This document shows, in pieces, positions 26,276 through 35,911 of a DNA stretch of 64,000 nucleotides. How positions within the stretch are numbered: position 1 is the first letter of the stretch; each line of letters opens with the position of its first letter. This stretch comes from Paracoccus sp. R12_2. GTDB taxonomy: Bacteria; Pseudomonadota; Alphaproteobacteria; Rhodobacterales; Rhodobacteraceae. The stretch lies in the NCBI RefSeq assembly GCF_017744015.1, contig NZ_JAGHRA010000008.1, forward strand, positions 118,319 to 182,318, read 5' to 3'. The notes under the pieces were generated by a model, which did no database searches, was not told the DNA's origin, and saw nothing but the letters and a program-made list of their open reading frames with translations. The translations under genes were made by a program, and so were the position numbers.

Positions 26276-27031
26276 ATGGACAAGGCATTCATCAAGGGGC
26301 TGCGGCTGATCGAGGAACTGGCGCACAGCGATCAACCGCGCGGCATCACCGACCTTGCCAACACGCTTGAACTGACCAAAAGCAACGTGCACCGCCTTCT
26401 GGCCACGCTGATTTCGCAAGGCTATGTGCGGCAGGTGCCACCGCAAAGCCACTATGCCCTGACCACGCGGATCTGGGAATTGGGCAGCCATGTCATTCGC
26501 CGCATGGACCTGACGCAGATCGCCCGTCCGGCGATGATCCGTCTGGCCGAGCAGACCGGCGAGACCGTTCACCTGTCGGTCCTGGATGGGTCGGACGTCG
26601 TTTATCTGGACAAGATCGAAAGCGCGCATCACATCCGCGCGCATACCAGCGTCGGATCCCGCGCCCCGGCATATACCGTCGCCACGGGCAAGGCGATGCT
26701 GGCGCAGATGCCCGATGACTATATCGACCGCTTCGAAGGGCGGATGGAACGTTATACCGACACCACGCGCACCTCGATTGCCGAATTGCGCGAGGATATC
26801 CGCCTGACGCGCGAACAGGGTCACGCGATGGTTCCCGAAGGCGAATGGCGCGAGGGCATCGCCGCCTGTGCCTGCGCGATCCTGAACCGGACCGGTGACC
26901 TTGCCGGCGCGATCGGCATGTCCGGCCCGGATTTGCGGATCAAGCGCAAGCAGCTTAAGGAGATCGCGCCGCTGGTCATGGACGCGGCGCGCGCCATCTC
27001 GACCGCCCTTGGCTATGCGCCGCGCGGTTGA
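26276..27031 (+). CDS. IclR-family transcriptional regulator
   Basis: This 251-aa protein has an N-terminal winged helix ([23 protein letters not shown], with the recognition helix at about residues 30-50) and a C-terminal IclR effector domain ([22 protein letters not shown], then [17 protein letters not shown]). IclR proteins sense small organic acids and often bind divergent promoters. Paired palindromes at 21944 and 22102 in the divergent region are the probable operators. Confidence 0.9.
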   Translation: MDKAFIKGLRLIEELAHSDQPRGITDLANTLELTKSNVHRLLATLISQGYVRQVPPQSHYALTTRIWELGSHVIRRMDLTQIARPAMIRLAEQTGETVHLSVLDGSDVVYLDKIESAHHIRAHTSVGSRAPAYTVATGKAMLAQMPDDYIDRFEGRMERYTDTTRTSIAELREDIRLTREQGHAMVPEGEWREGIAACACAILNRTGDLAGAIGMSGPDLRIKRKQLKEIAPLVMDAARAISTALGYAPRG

Positions 27032-27060
27032 GATCGCAAGACAACACAGAAGGAAGACAG

Positions 27061-28497
27061 ATGACCGCCTATCCCGATACCAAGCTGTTCATCGACGGAA
27101 CCTGGCGTGCAGGAGAAAGCGGCCGGACGATCCCGGTCACTGACCCCTCCAGCGGAGAGGTGATCGGTCAGTTGGCCCATGCCGACCGCGAGGATCTGGA
27201 CGAAGCACTGGCCGCTGCAGATCGTGGTTTCAGAATCTGGAGCGCGACCGGAGTCTTCGACCGCTATCGAATCATGCGGCGCGCGGCCGAGTTGCTGCGT
27301 GAGCGCGCAGACGACATCGCCGCCATCATGACCCGCGAACAGGGCAAACCGCTGGCCGAGGCGAAGGGCGAGACGATGGCGGCCGCCGACGTGATCGACT
27401 GGTTCGCCGAAGAAGGTCGCCGCACCTATGGCCAGATCATCCCAGCGCGCGCCGCGGGCGTCACGCAGATGGCGCTGAAGCTGCCGGTCGGTCCGGTGGC
27501 AGCTTTCACGCCGTGGAACTTTCCCATCAATCAGGTCGTCCGCAAGCTGTCGGGCGCACTGGCCGCGGGCTGTTCGATCATCGTGAAGGCGCCCGAGGAA
27601 ACTCCGGCAGCGCCGGCCGAACTGATCCGTGCCTTCGCCGATGCCGGCGTTCCGGCAGGTGTCATCAATCTTGTCTATGGTGTTCCGGCAGAGATTTCAG
27701 AGTATCTGATCCCGCATCCGGTGATCCGCAAGATCAGCTTCACCGGTTCGACCCCGGTCGGCAAGCATCTGGCGGCGCTTGCCGGGCAGCACATGAAGCG
27801 CGCGACGATGGAACTGGGCGGCCATGCGCCGGTGATCGTCTGCGAGGATGCCGATATCGCGCAGGCCGCCAAGATCACCGCGGCCAGCAAGCTGCGCAAT
27901 GCCGGGCAGGTCTGCATCTCGCCCACGCGATTTCTGGTGCAGGAACGGGCATTCGAGCCGTTCCTGGATGCGTTCAGCGCGGCGATGTCGGCGACGCCGG
28001 TCGGCAACGGGCTTGATGACGGCGTTCGCATGGGGCCGCTGGCCAATGATCGCCGCGTGGCCGCGCTGCAGGATCTGGTCGGTGACGCGATCGCGCAGGG
28101 TGCGCGGCTTGTGACCGGCGGCGAAAGGATCGGCAATACCGGCAATTTCTTTGCGCCGACGGTTCTTGCGGATGTGCCCGTCTCGGCCCGGATCATGAAC
28201 GAGGAGCCTTTCGGCCCGGTCGCCGTCGTGAACCGCTTCGAGGACCTGAGCGATGCCATTGCCGAAGCGAACCGCTTGCCCTTCGGGCTGGCTTCGTATG
28301 GTTTTGCCCGTTCGCCCGAAGCCATGCACCGTCTGGCTCATGAGGTCGAGGCGGGCATGATGACGATCAACCATATCGGACTGGCGCTGCCCGAGGTGCC
28401 CTTCGGCGGGGTCCGCGATTCCGGCTATGGCACCGAGGGCGGGTCAGAGGCGATCGACGCCTATATGGTGACGAGGTTCGTGACGCAGGTGGCGTGA
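27061..28497 (+). CDS. NAD(P)-dependent aldehyde dehydrogenase (succinate-semialdehyde dehydrogenase-like)
   Basis: This 478-aa ALDH contains the nucleophile Cys285 in [11 protein letters not shown] and the general base Glu251 in [18 protein letters not shown] and FTGSTPVG are the cofactor-binding motifs. It clusters in pattern with succinate/glycolaldehyde-type dehydrogenases. Its position after the IclR gene suggests it oxidises the aldehyde product of the aldolase or TPP enzyme encoded in the divergent operon. The ATG at 27061 follows AGAAGGAAG. Confidence 0.87.
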   Translation: MTAYPDTKLFIDGTWRAGESGRTIPVTDPSSGEVIGQLAHADREDLDEALAAADRGFRIWSATGVFDRYRIMRRAAELLRERADDIAAIMTREQGKPLAEAKGETMAAADVIDWFAEEGRRTYGQIIPARAAGVTQMALKLPVGPVAAFTPWNFPINQVVRKLSGALAAGCSIIVKAPEETPAAPAELIRAFADAGVPAGVINLVYGVPAEISEYLIPHPVIRKISFTGSTPVGKHLAALAGQHMKRATMELGGHAPVIVCEDADIAQAAKITAASKLRNAGQVCISPTRFLVQERAFEPFLDAFSAAMSATPVGNGLDDGVRMGPLANDRRVAALQDLVGDAIAQGARLVTGGERIGNTGNFFAPTVLADVPVSARIMNEEPFGPVAVVNRFEDLSDAIAEANRLPFGLASYGFARSPEAMHRLAHEVEAGMMTINHIGLALPEVPFGGVRDSGYGTEGGSEAIDAYMVTRFVTQVA

Positions 28498-28508
28498 CAG
28501 ACCGCTGG

Positions 28509-28534
28509 GCAGACGCCGCAAGCGCGGCGTCTGC
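28509..28534. terminator. Bidirectional terminator after the aldehyde dehydrogenase gene
   Basis: A perfect 11-bp stem GCAGACGCCGC/GCGGCGTCTGC with a 4-nt loop lies between two convergent genes. Confidence 0.7.
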
Positions 28535-28537
28535 GCC

Positions 28538-28945
28538 CTAGTACATCACGGTATGAAGCGTGACGACCGCGTGGGTGTCGTCCTTGATCTGTGCGCTGCC
28601 GCGCGCCAGCAACCAGCCATCCGCCCGTTCCAGCCGGGCCACCAACTGCCGAGGTGACGACGCTCTTGCGCCGGTCGGATCTGGCAGGGAAAGGGTGATC
28701 TTTCGCGATTTGCCGTCGCTTTCGATCCTTGTTCCTGCAGCCATGGATCGGGCCTCGTCCTGACCGGCAGGCGGGTCCAGATACACGACAAGCTGGCCTT
28801 TCGGAACGGTCTTGCCGCCCTCGAATTCGACCGTAATGCCAAGGTCGTCCGCGCGTGCGGCGCTGGCGCGGGCGGCAGCGGCCGCCGCAAAGGTCGCAGT
28901 GCCGAAGGCCAACAGGACCGAGCGGCGGGTCGCAAACTGTTTCAT
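28538..28945 (-). CDS. Small exported protein with Tat-like signal (unknown function)
   Basis: This 135-aa protein begins MKQFATRRSVLLAFGTATF, a twin-arginine-like signal followed by an Ala-rich core and a probable cleavage site after ARA or ARADD (about residue 32). The mature part of about 100 residues is predicted beta-rich, with a VVYLDPPAG stretch and no Cys, so no cofactor-binding motif is visible. The start at 28945 is preferred over a longer frame because of the signal peptide. It lies leftward of the protease gene but a hairpin separates them. I do not recognise the family. Confidence 0.65.
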   Translation of the reverse strand: MKQFATRRSVLLAFGTATFAAAAAARASAARADDLGITVEFEGGKTVPKGQLVVYLDPPAGQDEARSMAAGTRIESDGKSRKITLSLPDPTGARASSPRQLVARLERADGWLLARGSAQIKDDTHAVVTLHTVMY

Positions 28946-29003
28946 GTCATGCCTCTTGCGTCGGTCATGTGCCGGGGCGTCGGGCCGCGGCCCCACACGG
29001 CAG

Positions 29004-29029
29004 AACGGGGCGCCGGACAGCGCCCCGTT
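29004..29029 (-). terminator. Terminator after the serralysin-like gene
   Basis: AACGGGGCGC/GCGCCCCGTT form a perfect 10-bp stem with a 6-nt loop 11 bp past the protease stop codon on the minus strand. No long T tract follows. Confidence 0.6.
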
Positions 29030-29040
29030 CATGGGGTCCA

Positions 29041-32000
29041 TCAGACGATATAGAAATCGCTGGCCGAAAGGTCCAGGTCGGGGGTCAGGCGCGCGAACCT
29101 GATTGCGTCCTCCTGTCCCGACCCGTCCGCGTCGTAGGACAGAACACCGTTTCCGCTGTCATAGACGATGCGGTCGTCAGCGTCCTGTGCGGTGCCGCTT
29201 GAACTGCTGTGGAACGCGCCGAAGCTCAGCGCGCCGCGTACACCGATCCCGTCGAAGGCATCCGCGTCCAGCACGATCAGGTCGTCGCCCACCTCGAAGT
29301 CCCTGACCCGGTCGATATTGCCATCGCCAAGCGCCGTCGAGAAGCGGAAGCTGTCCTCGCCCGTGCCGCCGAACAGGACATCCGCCCCCAGCCCGCCATC
29401 CAGCAGGTCGGAACCGGCGCCGCCGCGCAGCGTGTCCTGACCCGCCTCGCCGGGTTGGACCGGGGCCGGCGGAAATTCGACCGACACGTTCAGCTTGTAT
29501 GTCGATCCTTCGGGCACGGATTCAGACCAGCCATCGCCCGGTGCGTCGGGCGACCAGCTTCCTTCGAGGATATAGTAGGTTCCGGTTTCCTCGACGGTGA
29601 AGACGGTGCTGGAATCGCGATTGCTGGTCGATCCCGGATCGCCGCCGCCATCGTCGTTCTGGGCGACGATGTTGCCATCGGCGTCCAGCAGCCTGACCCA
29701 GCTGTCATGAACGTCAGGGTCGGCGATGCCGTCGATATCGATGCTGATCACCGTCCCGACCGCCAGGTCGATGCTGTAATATCCGCCTTCGCCGTTGCCG
29801 GTGGCATTGACCGTGGTGTGAAGCACGGTGGTCGAATCGAAGATGTCGGGATCCTCGGCCAGCGAGAAGTTGTCGGAAATATCGAACGCCGTTTCGATCG
29901 AGTTGTTCGCGGCATCCGGTCCCAGCGTCGCGTATCCGCTGCCCATGCCGGGCTGCGGAACGGGATCGCCCTGATCTGCAAAGTCACCGATCAGACTGTC
30001 ATCGCCGCGGCCCCCGCGCAGGTTGTCGTCACCACCCTGACCGATCAGCATGTTGGCAGCGCCGTCCCCCCGCAGCCGGTCGTCGAACCCGGACCCCGAG
30101 ACATTTTCGATCGAGACAAAGCTGTCCCCGGCCGATCCGCCGCTGGCCAGATTGACGCGAACGCCGTCGTCGGCCCCCGCATAATCCGCCGTGTCGCGTC
30201 CCGCGCCGCCGTTCAGCGTGTCCTGTCCGGCGCCTCCCGCCAGCGTGTCGTCGCCGCGGCCGCCCGACAGTTCGTTGGCCTGATCGTTGCCGATGATGTA
30301 ATCGTCATGGAAAGAGCCGATGGCGTTCTCGAACCCGGCAAGGATGTCGTGGCGGATGACGGTGCCGCGTCCGACGATCTGCACGGGTCCGTCCGCATCG
30401 CCGCCGCTGGCAGTGCCCTGGGCCAGGTCGATCCGGACGCCGGCTGGACTGGCATCATAGACGACGGTGTCGGTTCCGTCGCCGCCATCCAGGTAATCCT
30501 GCCCGGCACCCCCGATGATGGTATCGTCGCCGCCTTCGCCATACAGGATGTCGCCGTCATTGCCGCCATCCAGAATGTCGTTGCCGTCCCGGCCGTTGAA
30601 GTAATCGCCGCCGCCTTGGCCGATGAAATGGTTCGCCGCTGATGTGCCGATGAAGCGGTCGATCCTGTCATCCGATCCGATCAGGTTCTCGATGCTGTAG
30701 AAGGTGTCGCCCGAGGCCGTGCCCCCGCTGGCGACGTTGGTTTCAAGGTTGACCAGCAACTGGAACGGGCTTTCCTGGCTGAAATCGACCGTGTCGCTGC
30801 CGGCGCCGCCGCGGAAGACATCGACGCCTGCCTGACCGCGCAGCATGTCGTCGCCTTCGCCGCCGTCCAGAGTGTCGTCACCCGCGCCACCGACGATGGT
30901 GTCATTGCCGCGACCGCCATACAGCGCGTCATCACCGTCATCGCTTTCGGTCTGGTCATCCAGATCTGCGACCGGGATCGTGTTGTTGATGTCGCGGCTG
31001 GCAAGTGAATCGCGCCCGCCGATGATCAGGTCGTCGCCACCCAGGCCGAAGATCGTGTTGCCGCCGGCGCCGCCGTCCAGCGTGTCGTTGCCCTGTTCGC
31101 CGAACAGGATGCTGGCAAGGGGCGGGCCGCCATCGCCGGCCGGATCTTCGTCATCGTCGGGGCCGGGATCGACGGCGCTGCCGCCCGCGTAGATGATGTT
31201 TTCGACATTCGCCACATCGCCGATATCCAGCCCTTCGGTCACGACGACGATCGTATCGTTGCCGCCGTCGACCTCTTCTCGCACGATGTCATCCAGTGAA
31301 TCGACGAAATAGACGTCATCGCCGCCATTGCCGGCCATGCGATCCGCGCCGCCCCGTCCATCCAGCACGTTGTCGCCGTCATTGCCGATCAGGATGTCGT
31401 CGTGGCGGCTGCCGATCCCCTTCTCGATGTAATATTCCGTTTCGTCGGCGTTATGGCCGGCGAAGATCGAGACATTGTTGCTGTGTCCATTGACGCTGGA
31501 AAACTGGCCTGCGCGCAGGTCGAGGATCGTTCCGGCGGTCGAGCCTGAAAAGTCGATGGTATCGTCGCCGCCGGTGTCGTGAATGACGAAGCCGATATCG
31601 TGCTGCATGCCCGACGCGGTCAGCTCGTAACCATATTCGGTGCTGTTGAACCCATAGACATTGTCGCCGGTGTTCAGGTTGATGGTCTGGTAGGTTCGCT
31701 GCCCGTCCTCATCCACGGTCGAGAAGAAGCGCCGGGTCACCGCCTCGATATCCGCCATCAGCGGGGTTACGGCCGACCAGCGGCTGTCCTCGCCCACGTC
31801 GATGCCGTCGAAATACGACATGACGCTGTATTGCTGGCGGTCATAGATCCAGGTGGCGTTGTTCAGATAGTTGATCTGCACGCCGCCGGGGCCGCTGTAA
31901 TTGTAAAGACCGGGGTGGTTCAGGCCGAATTCATGGCCGAATTCATGCACGAAGGAATCGAAGACATAGCCGCCGATATCGGTCTTGTTTGGTTCGGTAT

Positions 32001-32382
32001 CGTGGAACCGCTGGCCGATGCTGACATAGCGGTTGCTGGAAAACGCAGACCCGTCGCTTGGTTCGCCCAACTCGGGGCTGACGACCTCCATCCAGTCGGT
32101 TTCGGAATCGAAGGGCGTGTCATCGACGATCTCGAATTCAAGGGGGGTGACAGAAGACCACATCGACAGCGCGCCGATCGCGGCGGCCTTGTAGTCCGGG
32201 TGATCGTTCAGTTCGGTGACGTTGATCCGCAGCGGCTCGGCCGCGATTTCCGGCGTCAGGCTGCGATTCAGCGCGCCGACATAGTCGAGGAACGCGTCAT
32301 AGTCTTCGCTTTTGCCGTAAGGATTGTCCGGCGTCTGGTCGTTGACCCACCATTCTTCATTGACCTGAGTTGCGCTTGGCAT
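29041..32382 (-). CDS. Serralysin-like M10 metalloprotease with RTX repeats
   Basis: This 1113-aa secreted protease has a zinc site HEFGHEFGLNHPG (His146, Glu147, His150, His156) and the Met-turn VMSYF (Met188, Tyr190), which define serralysin-type astacin-fold proteases. The region from about 345 onward carries hemolysin-type calcium-binding repeats (GGxGxDxLxGG) in several blocks. A pre-peptidase C-terminal-like beta domain (about 870-1005) interrupts them. The C terminus ends SASDFYIV, a type I secretion signal. No Sec signal is present, as expected. The ATG at 32382 follows a GGGAGG site. It is about twice the length of classical serralysins. No type I exporter gene adjoins it. Confidence 0.9.
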   Translation of the reverse strand: MPSATQVNEEWWVNDQTPDNPYGKSEDYDAFLDYVGALNRSLTPEIAAEPLRINVTELNDHPDYKAAAIGALSMWSSVTPLEFEIVDDTPFDSETDWMEVVSPELGEPSDGSAFSSNRYVSIGQRFHDTEPNKTDIGGYVFDSFVHEFGHEFGLNHPGLYNYSGPGGVQINYLNNATWIYDRQQYSVMSYFDGIDVGEDSRWSAVTPLMADIEAVTRRFFSTVDEDGQRTYQTINLNTGDNVYGFNSTEYGYELTASGMQHDIGFVIHDTGGDDTIDFSGSTAGTILDLRAGQFSSVNGHSNNVSIFAGHNADETEYYIEKGIGSRHDDILIGNDGDNVLDGRGGADRMAGNGGDDVYFVDSLDDIVREEVDGGNDTIVVVTEGLDIGDVANVENIIYAGGSAVDPGPDDDEDPAGDGGPPLASILFGEQGNDTLDGGAGGNTIFGLGGDDLIIGGRDSLASRDINNTIPVADLDDQTESDDGDDALYGGRGNDTIVGGAGDDTLDGGEGDDMLRGQAGVDVFRGGAGSDTVDFSQESPFQLLVNLETNVASGGTASGDTFYSIENLIGSDDRIDRFIGTSAANHFIGQGGGDYFNGRDGNDILDGGNDGDILYGEGGDDTIIGGAGQDYLDGGDGTDTVVYDASPAGVRIDLAQGTASGGDADGPVQIVGRGTVIRHDILAGFENAIGSFHDDYIIGNDQANELSGGRGDDTLAGGAGQDTLNGGAGRDTADYAGADDGVRVNLASGGSAGDSFVSIENVSGSGFDDRLRGDGAANMLIGQGGDDNLRGGRGDDSLIGDFADQGDPVPQPGMGSGYATLGPDAANNSIETAFDISDNFSLAEDPDIFDSTTVLHTTVNATGNGEGGYYSIDLAVGTVISIDIDGIADPDVHDSWVRLLDADGNIVAQNDDGGGDPGSTSNRDSSTVFTVEETGTYYILEGSWSPDAPGDGWSESVPEGSTYKLNVSVEFPPAPVQPGEAGQDTLRGGAGSDLLDGGLGADVLFGGTGEDSFRFSTALGDGNIDRVRDFEVGDDLIVLDADAFDGIGVRGALSFGAFHSSSSGTAQDADDRIVYDSGNGVLSYDADGSGQEDAIRFARLTPDLDLSASDFYIV

Positions 32383-32862
32383 GATCTGAACCTCCCTGTT
32401 CAACAACTTTGGGTGGATAATCCTGCGTCGGTCGACGCCACGAAAAAGCTGCACGCATGGCGTGTAGTGCCTTTGCCGTATTCCACCTGAGTCGATAGTG
32501 ATCCGGGTTGCTCAAGCTGTCCATGAGTCTTGGTTCTGTACATCTGAATAATATTGATATGATAAAACAATATGTTATTTAAAAGTGAGAATCGGGCAGG
32601 CGAAAACTGGCCTGCCCGTATCGGCGGATGGGCGATCTTGCGCCTGCGCGGTGCGTAGGCTGGATTTGACGCACTGGATCCGGTGTGGGGGTGCGAACCG
32701 GCAAAAGTTGCGATCAACCCAAGGGGTATCGAGCGGCACCGTGCCGGTCGTTCCGAAAATTGCAGGTCGCCGATCTTGGCAGGCACCGACGATCCCGTGC
32801 CGCGCCGGGCTTGTTCCGCGTGGTTGGGCGTGAATAGGTAGCCCATCCAGACAGGAGAACGC
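32383..32862. other. 480-bp intergenic region between protease and M24 peptidase genes
   Basis: This divergent gap has no supported gene. Its central part (about 32520-32585) is strongly AT-rich compared with the surroundings and probably holds the protease promoter; no box pair is convincing. A 9-bp perfect hairpin (32593-32618) lies beside it. The right half is GC-rich and presumably carries the promoter of the M24 peptidase gene, but nothing clear is visible. Confidence 0.5.
32593..32618. other. Perfect 9-bp hairpin in the divergent gap
   Basis: CGGGCAGGC (32593-32601) pairs with GCCTGCCCG (32610-32618) around an 8-nt loop. On the minus strand a T-containing stretch follows it. No gene ends nearby, so it may be a leader structure or a binding site rather than a terminator. 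Confidence 0.4.
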
Positions 32863-34059
32863 ATGAACAGAACCGCCGCCACCGCCCCGAATTCCGATCT
32901 GGACAAAGCCCTGCTGTCCTTTCGTCCGGTCTGCGCGACGCCGGTCACGGTCGCCGATCTTCAGGCGCGCCTCGCCGATCTGCAGGCGGCGATCCGGGCG
33001 GCGGGCCTTGCGGCGATCTGGCTGGACGGGTCCAGTTCGCTGACCTATTTCACCGGGCTGCGCCTGGGGCAGTCCGAACGTATCCACGGCGCGCTGATTT
33101 CTGCCGACGGTCCCCCCGCCTATCTGACGCCGGTCTTCGAGGCGCCGAAGCTGCAGGCGATGCTGCAGATCCCCGGCAGGATGCTGATGTGGGAAGAGGA
33201 TGAAGATCCCTTCGCACTGATCGCATTGCATCTTGAAAGCCTGCCGGGCAGCGGCCTTGGACTGGACCCGGCGATGCCGTTCCGGTTCGCCTCGCGCATG
33301 ATCACGGCGATGCACGGCCAGGTCAGTTCCGCGACCGAGATCATTGCCGGCCTGCGGCAGATCAAGTCCCCTCGGGAAATCGCCATCATCCAGACCGCCA
33401 TGGATGTCAGCTGGAACGTCCAGCGCGCCGTTCATGCAGGGTTGCGCGCCGGGATCACGACGACCGAGGTGGGCCAGTTCATCGACGCGGCGCATCGGGC
33501 GTCCGGCATGAAACCGCTGTTCCATGCGGTCCAGTTCGGTGCGGCGACGGCCTATCCGCACGGCGTACCGGACCCGCAGACGCTGTGCGAAGGGGACATG
33601 GTGCTGGTCGATCTGGGCGGGAAGATGGACGGCTATCAGTCCGACATCACGCGCAGCTATGTCTTCGGCACGCCCACCGCGCGGCAAAGGCACCTGTGGC
33701 AGGTCGAACATGCGGCCCATGCCGCCGCCTTTGCCGCCGCGCGGAACGACGTGCCCTGCGAAGCGGTGGATGCGGCAGCCCGCAAGGTGATCGTCGCGGC
33801 GGGGTTCGGTCCCGGCCATGCGGTGCCCGGCCTGCCGCATCGGACGGGACACGGCCTTGGTCTGGATATCCATGAAGAGCCGTGGATCGTCAAAGGCAAC
33901 CGGACCCTGCTGAAGCCAGGCATGGTGTTTTCGATCGAACCGATGCTGTGTGTCTATGGCGAATGCGGGATCCGGCTGGAGGATATCGTTCACATGACCG
34001 CAGACGGCCCGCGCTGGTTCAGCCCGCCGGCCGAGGCGATGGAGCGTCCATTTGGGTAA
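32863..34059 (+). CDS. M24-family aminopeptidase (Xaa-Pro peptidase/creatinase-like)
   Basis: This 398-aa protein has an N-terminal creatinase-type domain (about 25-160) and a C-terminal pita-bread metallopeptidase domain. The metal ligands are visible in VLVDLGGKMDGYQSDITRSY (two Asp), HRTGHGLGLDIHE (His), SIEPM (Glu) and RLEDIV (Glu). It probably cleaves Xaa-Pro dipeptides or short peptides in the cytosol. It is followed in the same direction by a complete dipeptide/oligopeptide ABC transporter, so uptake and hydrolysis of peptides may be linked. Confidence 0.88.
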   Translation: MNRTAATAPNSDLDKALLSFRPVCATPVTVADLQARLADLQAAIRAAGLAAIWLDGSSSLTYFTGLRLGQSERIHGALISADGPPAYLTPVFEAPKLQAMLQIPGRMLMWEEDEDPFALIALHLESLPGSGLGLDPAMPFRFASRMITAMHGQVSSATEIIAGLRQIKSPREIAIIQTAMDVSWNVQRAVHAGLRAGITTTEVGQFIDAAHRASGMKPLFHAVQFGAATAYPHGVPDPQTLCEGDMVLVDLGGKMDGYQSDITRSYVFGTPTARQRHLWQVEHAAHAAAFAAARNDVPCEAVDAAARKVIVAAGFGPGHAVPGLPHRTGHGLGLDIHEEPWIVKGNRTLLKPGMVFSIEPMLCVYGECGIRLEDIVHMTADGPRWFSPPAEAMERPFG

Positions 34060-34234
34060 GTAACATTGACCTTGCATCCCGCTTGCGGATCAGGCAGGGA
34101 ATCGCCCCTGTAACTCGTTGCTAGTGGAACAACCTGCCCGTTCGGGTATATGCCTAAACAATACGCACCGCGAATCTCCCCCTTGGGTGGCAACGCGGTC
34201 ATCAGTTCAACAGAGAGCGAAAAGGATCATTCGC

Positions 34235-35836
34235 ATGAAATATCTGTCCCGCAGCCTGCTGGCCGTTTCGGCGCTGGCTTTGACAACCGCCGTGGCCGAA
34301 GCAAAGACCTTTGTCTATTGCTCGGAAGCCTCGCCCGAGGGGTTCGATCCCTCGCCCTATACCGCAGGCACGACCTTCGACGCCTCGGCCCACCCGATCT
34401 ATAACCGCCTGACCGAGTTCAAGAAGGGCACGACCGAGGTCGAGCCCGGCCTGGCAGAAAGCTGGGACGTGTCCGAGGATGGCACGGAATACACGTTCCA
34501 TCTGCGCGAGGGCGTGAAATGGCAGTCGAATGACCGCTTCACCCCGACCCGCGATTTCAACGCCGATGACGTGGTCTTCTCGTTCGAGCGTCAGGGCGAC
34601 CCCGACCATCCGTGGCACCAGTATATCCCCGGCATCACCTACGAATACTATACCTCGATGGACATGCCGAACCTGGTGAAGTCGGTCGAGAAGATCGACG
34701 AGTACACCGTCAAGATCACGCTGAACCAGCCCGAAGCACCGTTCCTGGCCAACATCGCCATGCCCTTCGCGTCCATCGTCAGCAAGGAATATGCCGACAC
34801 GCTGGAAGAGGCGGGCGCCAAGGAAGACCTGAACAACCTGCCGATCGGCACCGGTCCGTTCAAGTTCGTCGCCTACCAGAAGGACGCGGTCATCCGTTAC
34901 CAGAAGAACGCCGATTACTGGGGCGACGCACCGATGATCGACGATCTGGTCTTCGCGATCACGCCCGATTCCTCGGTTCGTCTGCAGAAGCTGAAGGCCG
35001 GTGAATGCCACCTGATGCCCTATCCTTCGCCGGCCGACCTGGAATCGATCCGTTCGGATGACAGCCTGAAACTGGACGAACAGCCCGGCCTGAACGTGGG
35101 CTATCTGGCCTACAACACCACGGTCGAACCCTTCGACAATCCGAAGGTCCGCAAGGCGCTGAACATGGCCATCAACAAGGAGGCCATCATCGACGCGGTG
35201 TTCCAGGGCGCAGCCGAACCCGCCAAGAACCCGATCCCGCCTACCATGTGGTCCTATAACGACAGCATCGAGGACGATCCCTACGATCCCGAGGCGGCCA
35301 AGGCCATGCTGGAGGAAGAGGGCGTCACCGATCTGTCGATGAACATCTGGGCGATGCCCGTTCAGCGTCCCTACATGCCCAACGCCCGCCGCACGGCCGA
35401 GTTGATGCAGGAAGACCTGTCCAAGGTCGGCGTCAGCGCGAATATCGTCTCTTACGAATGGGGCGAGTATCTGGCCAAGTCGATGGAGGCCGGTCGTGAC
35501 GGCGCGGTGATCCTGGGCTGGACCGGCGACAACGGCGACCCGGACAACTTCCTGTCGGTTCTGCTGTCCTGCGATTCCGCCAAGGAAGGCGGCGCGAACC
35601 GCGCGTTCTGGTGCAATGAGGAATTCTCCGATCTGCTGCAGCAGGCCAAGGTGACCGCAGATCAGGCAGAACGGACCGACCTGTATGAACAGGCGCAGGT
35701 CATCTTCAAGGAACAGGCCCCGTGGCTGACCATCGCGCATTCGACCCAGTATGTGCCGATGTCGACCAAGGTGTCGGGCTTCAAGATGAGCCCGCTTGGC
35801 GATTTCACCTTCGAGGACGTGGATCTGGCTGAATAA
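34235..35836 (+). CDS. Peptide ABC transporter substrate-binding protein (DppA-like)
   Basis: This 533-aa periplasmic binding protein belongs to solute-binding family 5. A Sec signal peptide ends at about residue 23 (VAEA before [17 protein letters not shown]). The family core ([24 protein letters not shown]) and [11 protein letters not shown] are present. Length and motifs match DppA, and two Cys in LLSCDS and FWCNEEF may pair as in DppA-type proteins. The four downstream genes complete the transporter. The 175-bp gap upstream is likely to contain its own promoter. Confidence 0.92.
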   Translation: MKYLSRSLLAVSALALTTAVAEAKTFVYCSEASPEGFDPSPYTAGTTFDASAHPIYNRLTEFKKGTTEVEPGLAESWDVSEDGTEYTFHLREGVKWQSNDRFTPTRDFNADDVVFSFERQGDPDHPWHQYIPGITYEYYTSMDMPNLVKSVEKIDEYTVKITLNQPEAPFLANIAMPFASIVSKEYADTLEEAGAKEDLNNLPIGTGPFKFVAYQKDAVIRYQKNADYWGDAPMIDDLVFAITPDSSVRLQKLKAGECHLMPYPSPADLESIRSDDSLKLDEQPGLNVGYLAYNTTVEPFDNPKVRKALNMAINKEAIIDAVFQGAAEPAKNPIPPTMWSYNDSIEDDPYDPEAAKAMLEEEGVTDLSMNIWAMPVQRPYMPNARRTAELMQEDLSKVGVSANIVSYEWGEYLAKSMEAGRDGAVILGWTGDNGDPDNFLSVLLSCDSAKEGGANRAFWCNEEFSDLLQQAKVTADQAERTDLYEQAQVIFKEQAPWLTIAHSTQYVPMSTKVSGFKMSPLGDFTFEDVDLAE

Positions 35837-35911
35837 GCCCGCCCGCGTTACATTGGTCGACAGACGAACGCGCGGGCCACACACCCGCGCGTTCTCAAAG
35901 GAAAGAGGCAC

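Noticed and set aside
29209..30642. Long plus-strand frames opposite the RTX protease (also 31579-32490)
   Set aside because: They mirror the repeat-rich, GC-biased coding strand of the protease and have no recognisable domain or RBS.
29041..32382. Tandem repeats in the DNA of the protease gene as a CRISPR or satellite array
   Set aside because: The periodicity is that of encoded calcium-binding nonapeptides and is imperfect at the DNA level, without constant spacers.
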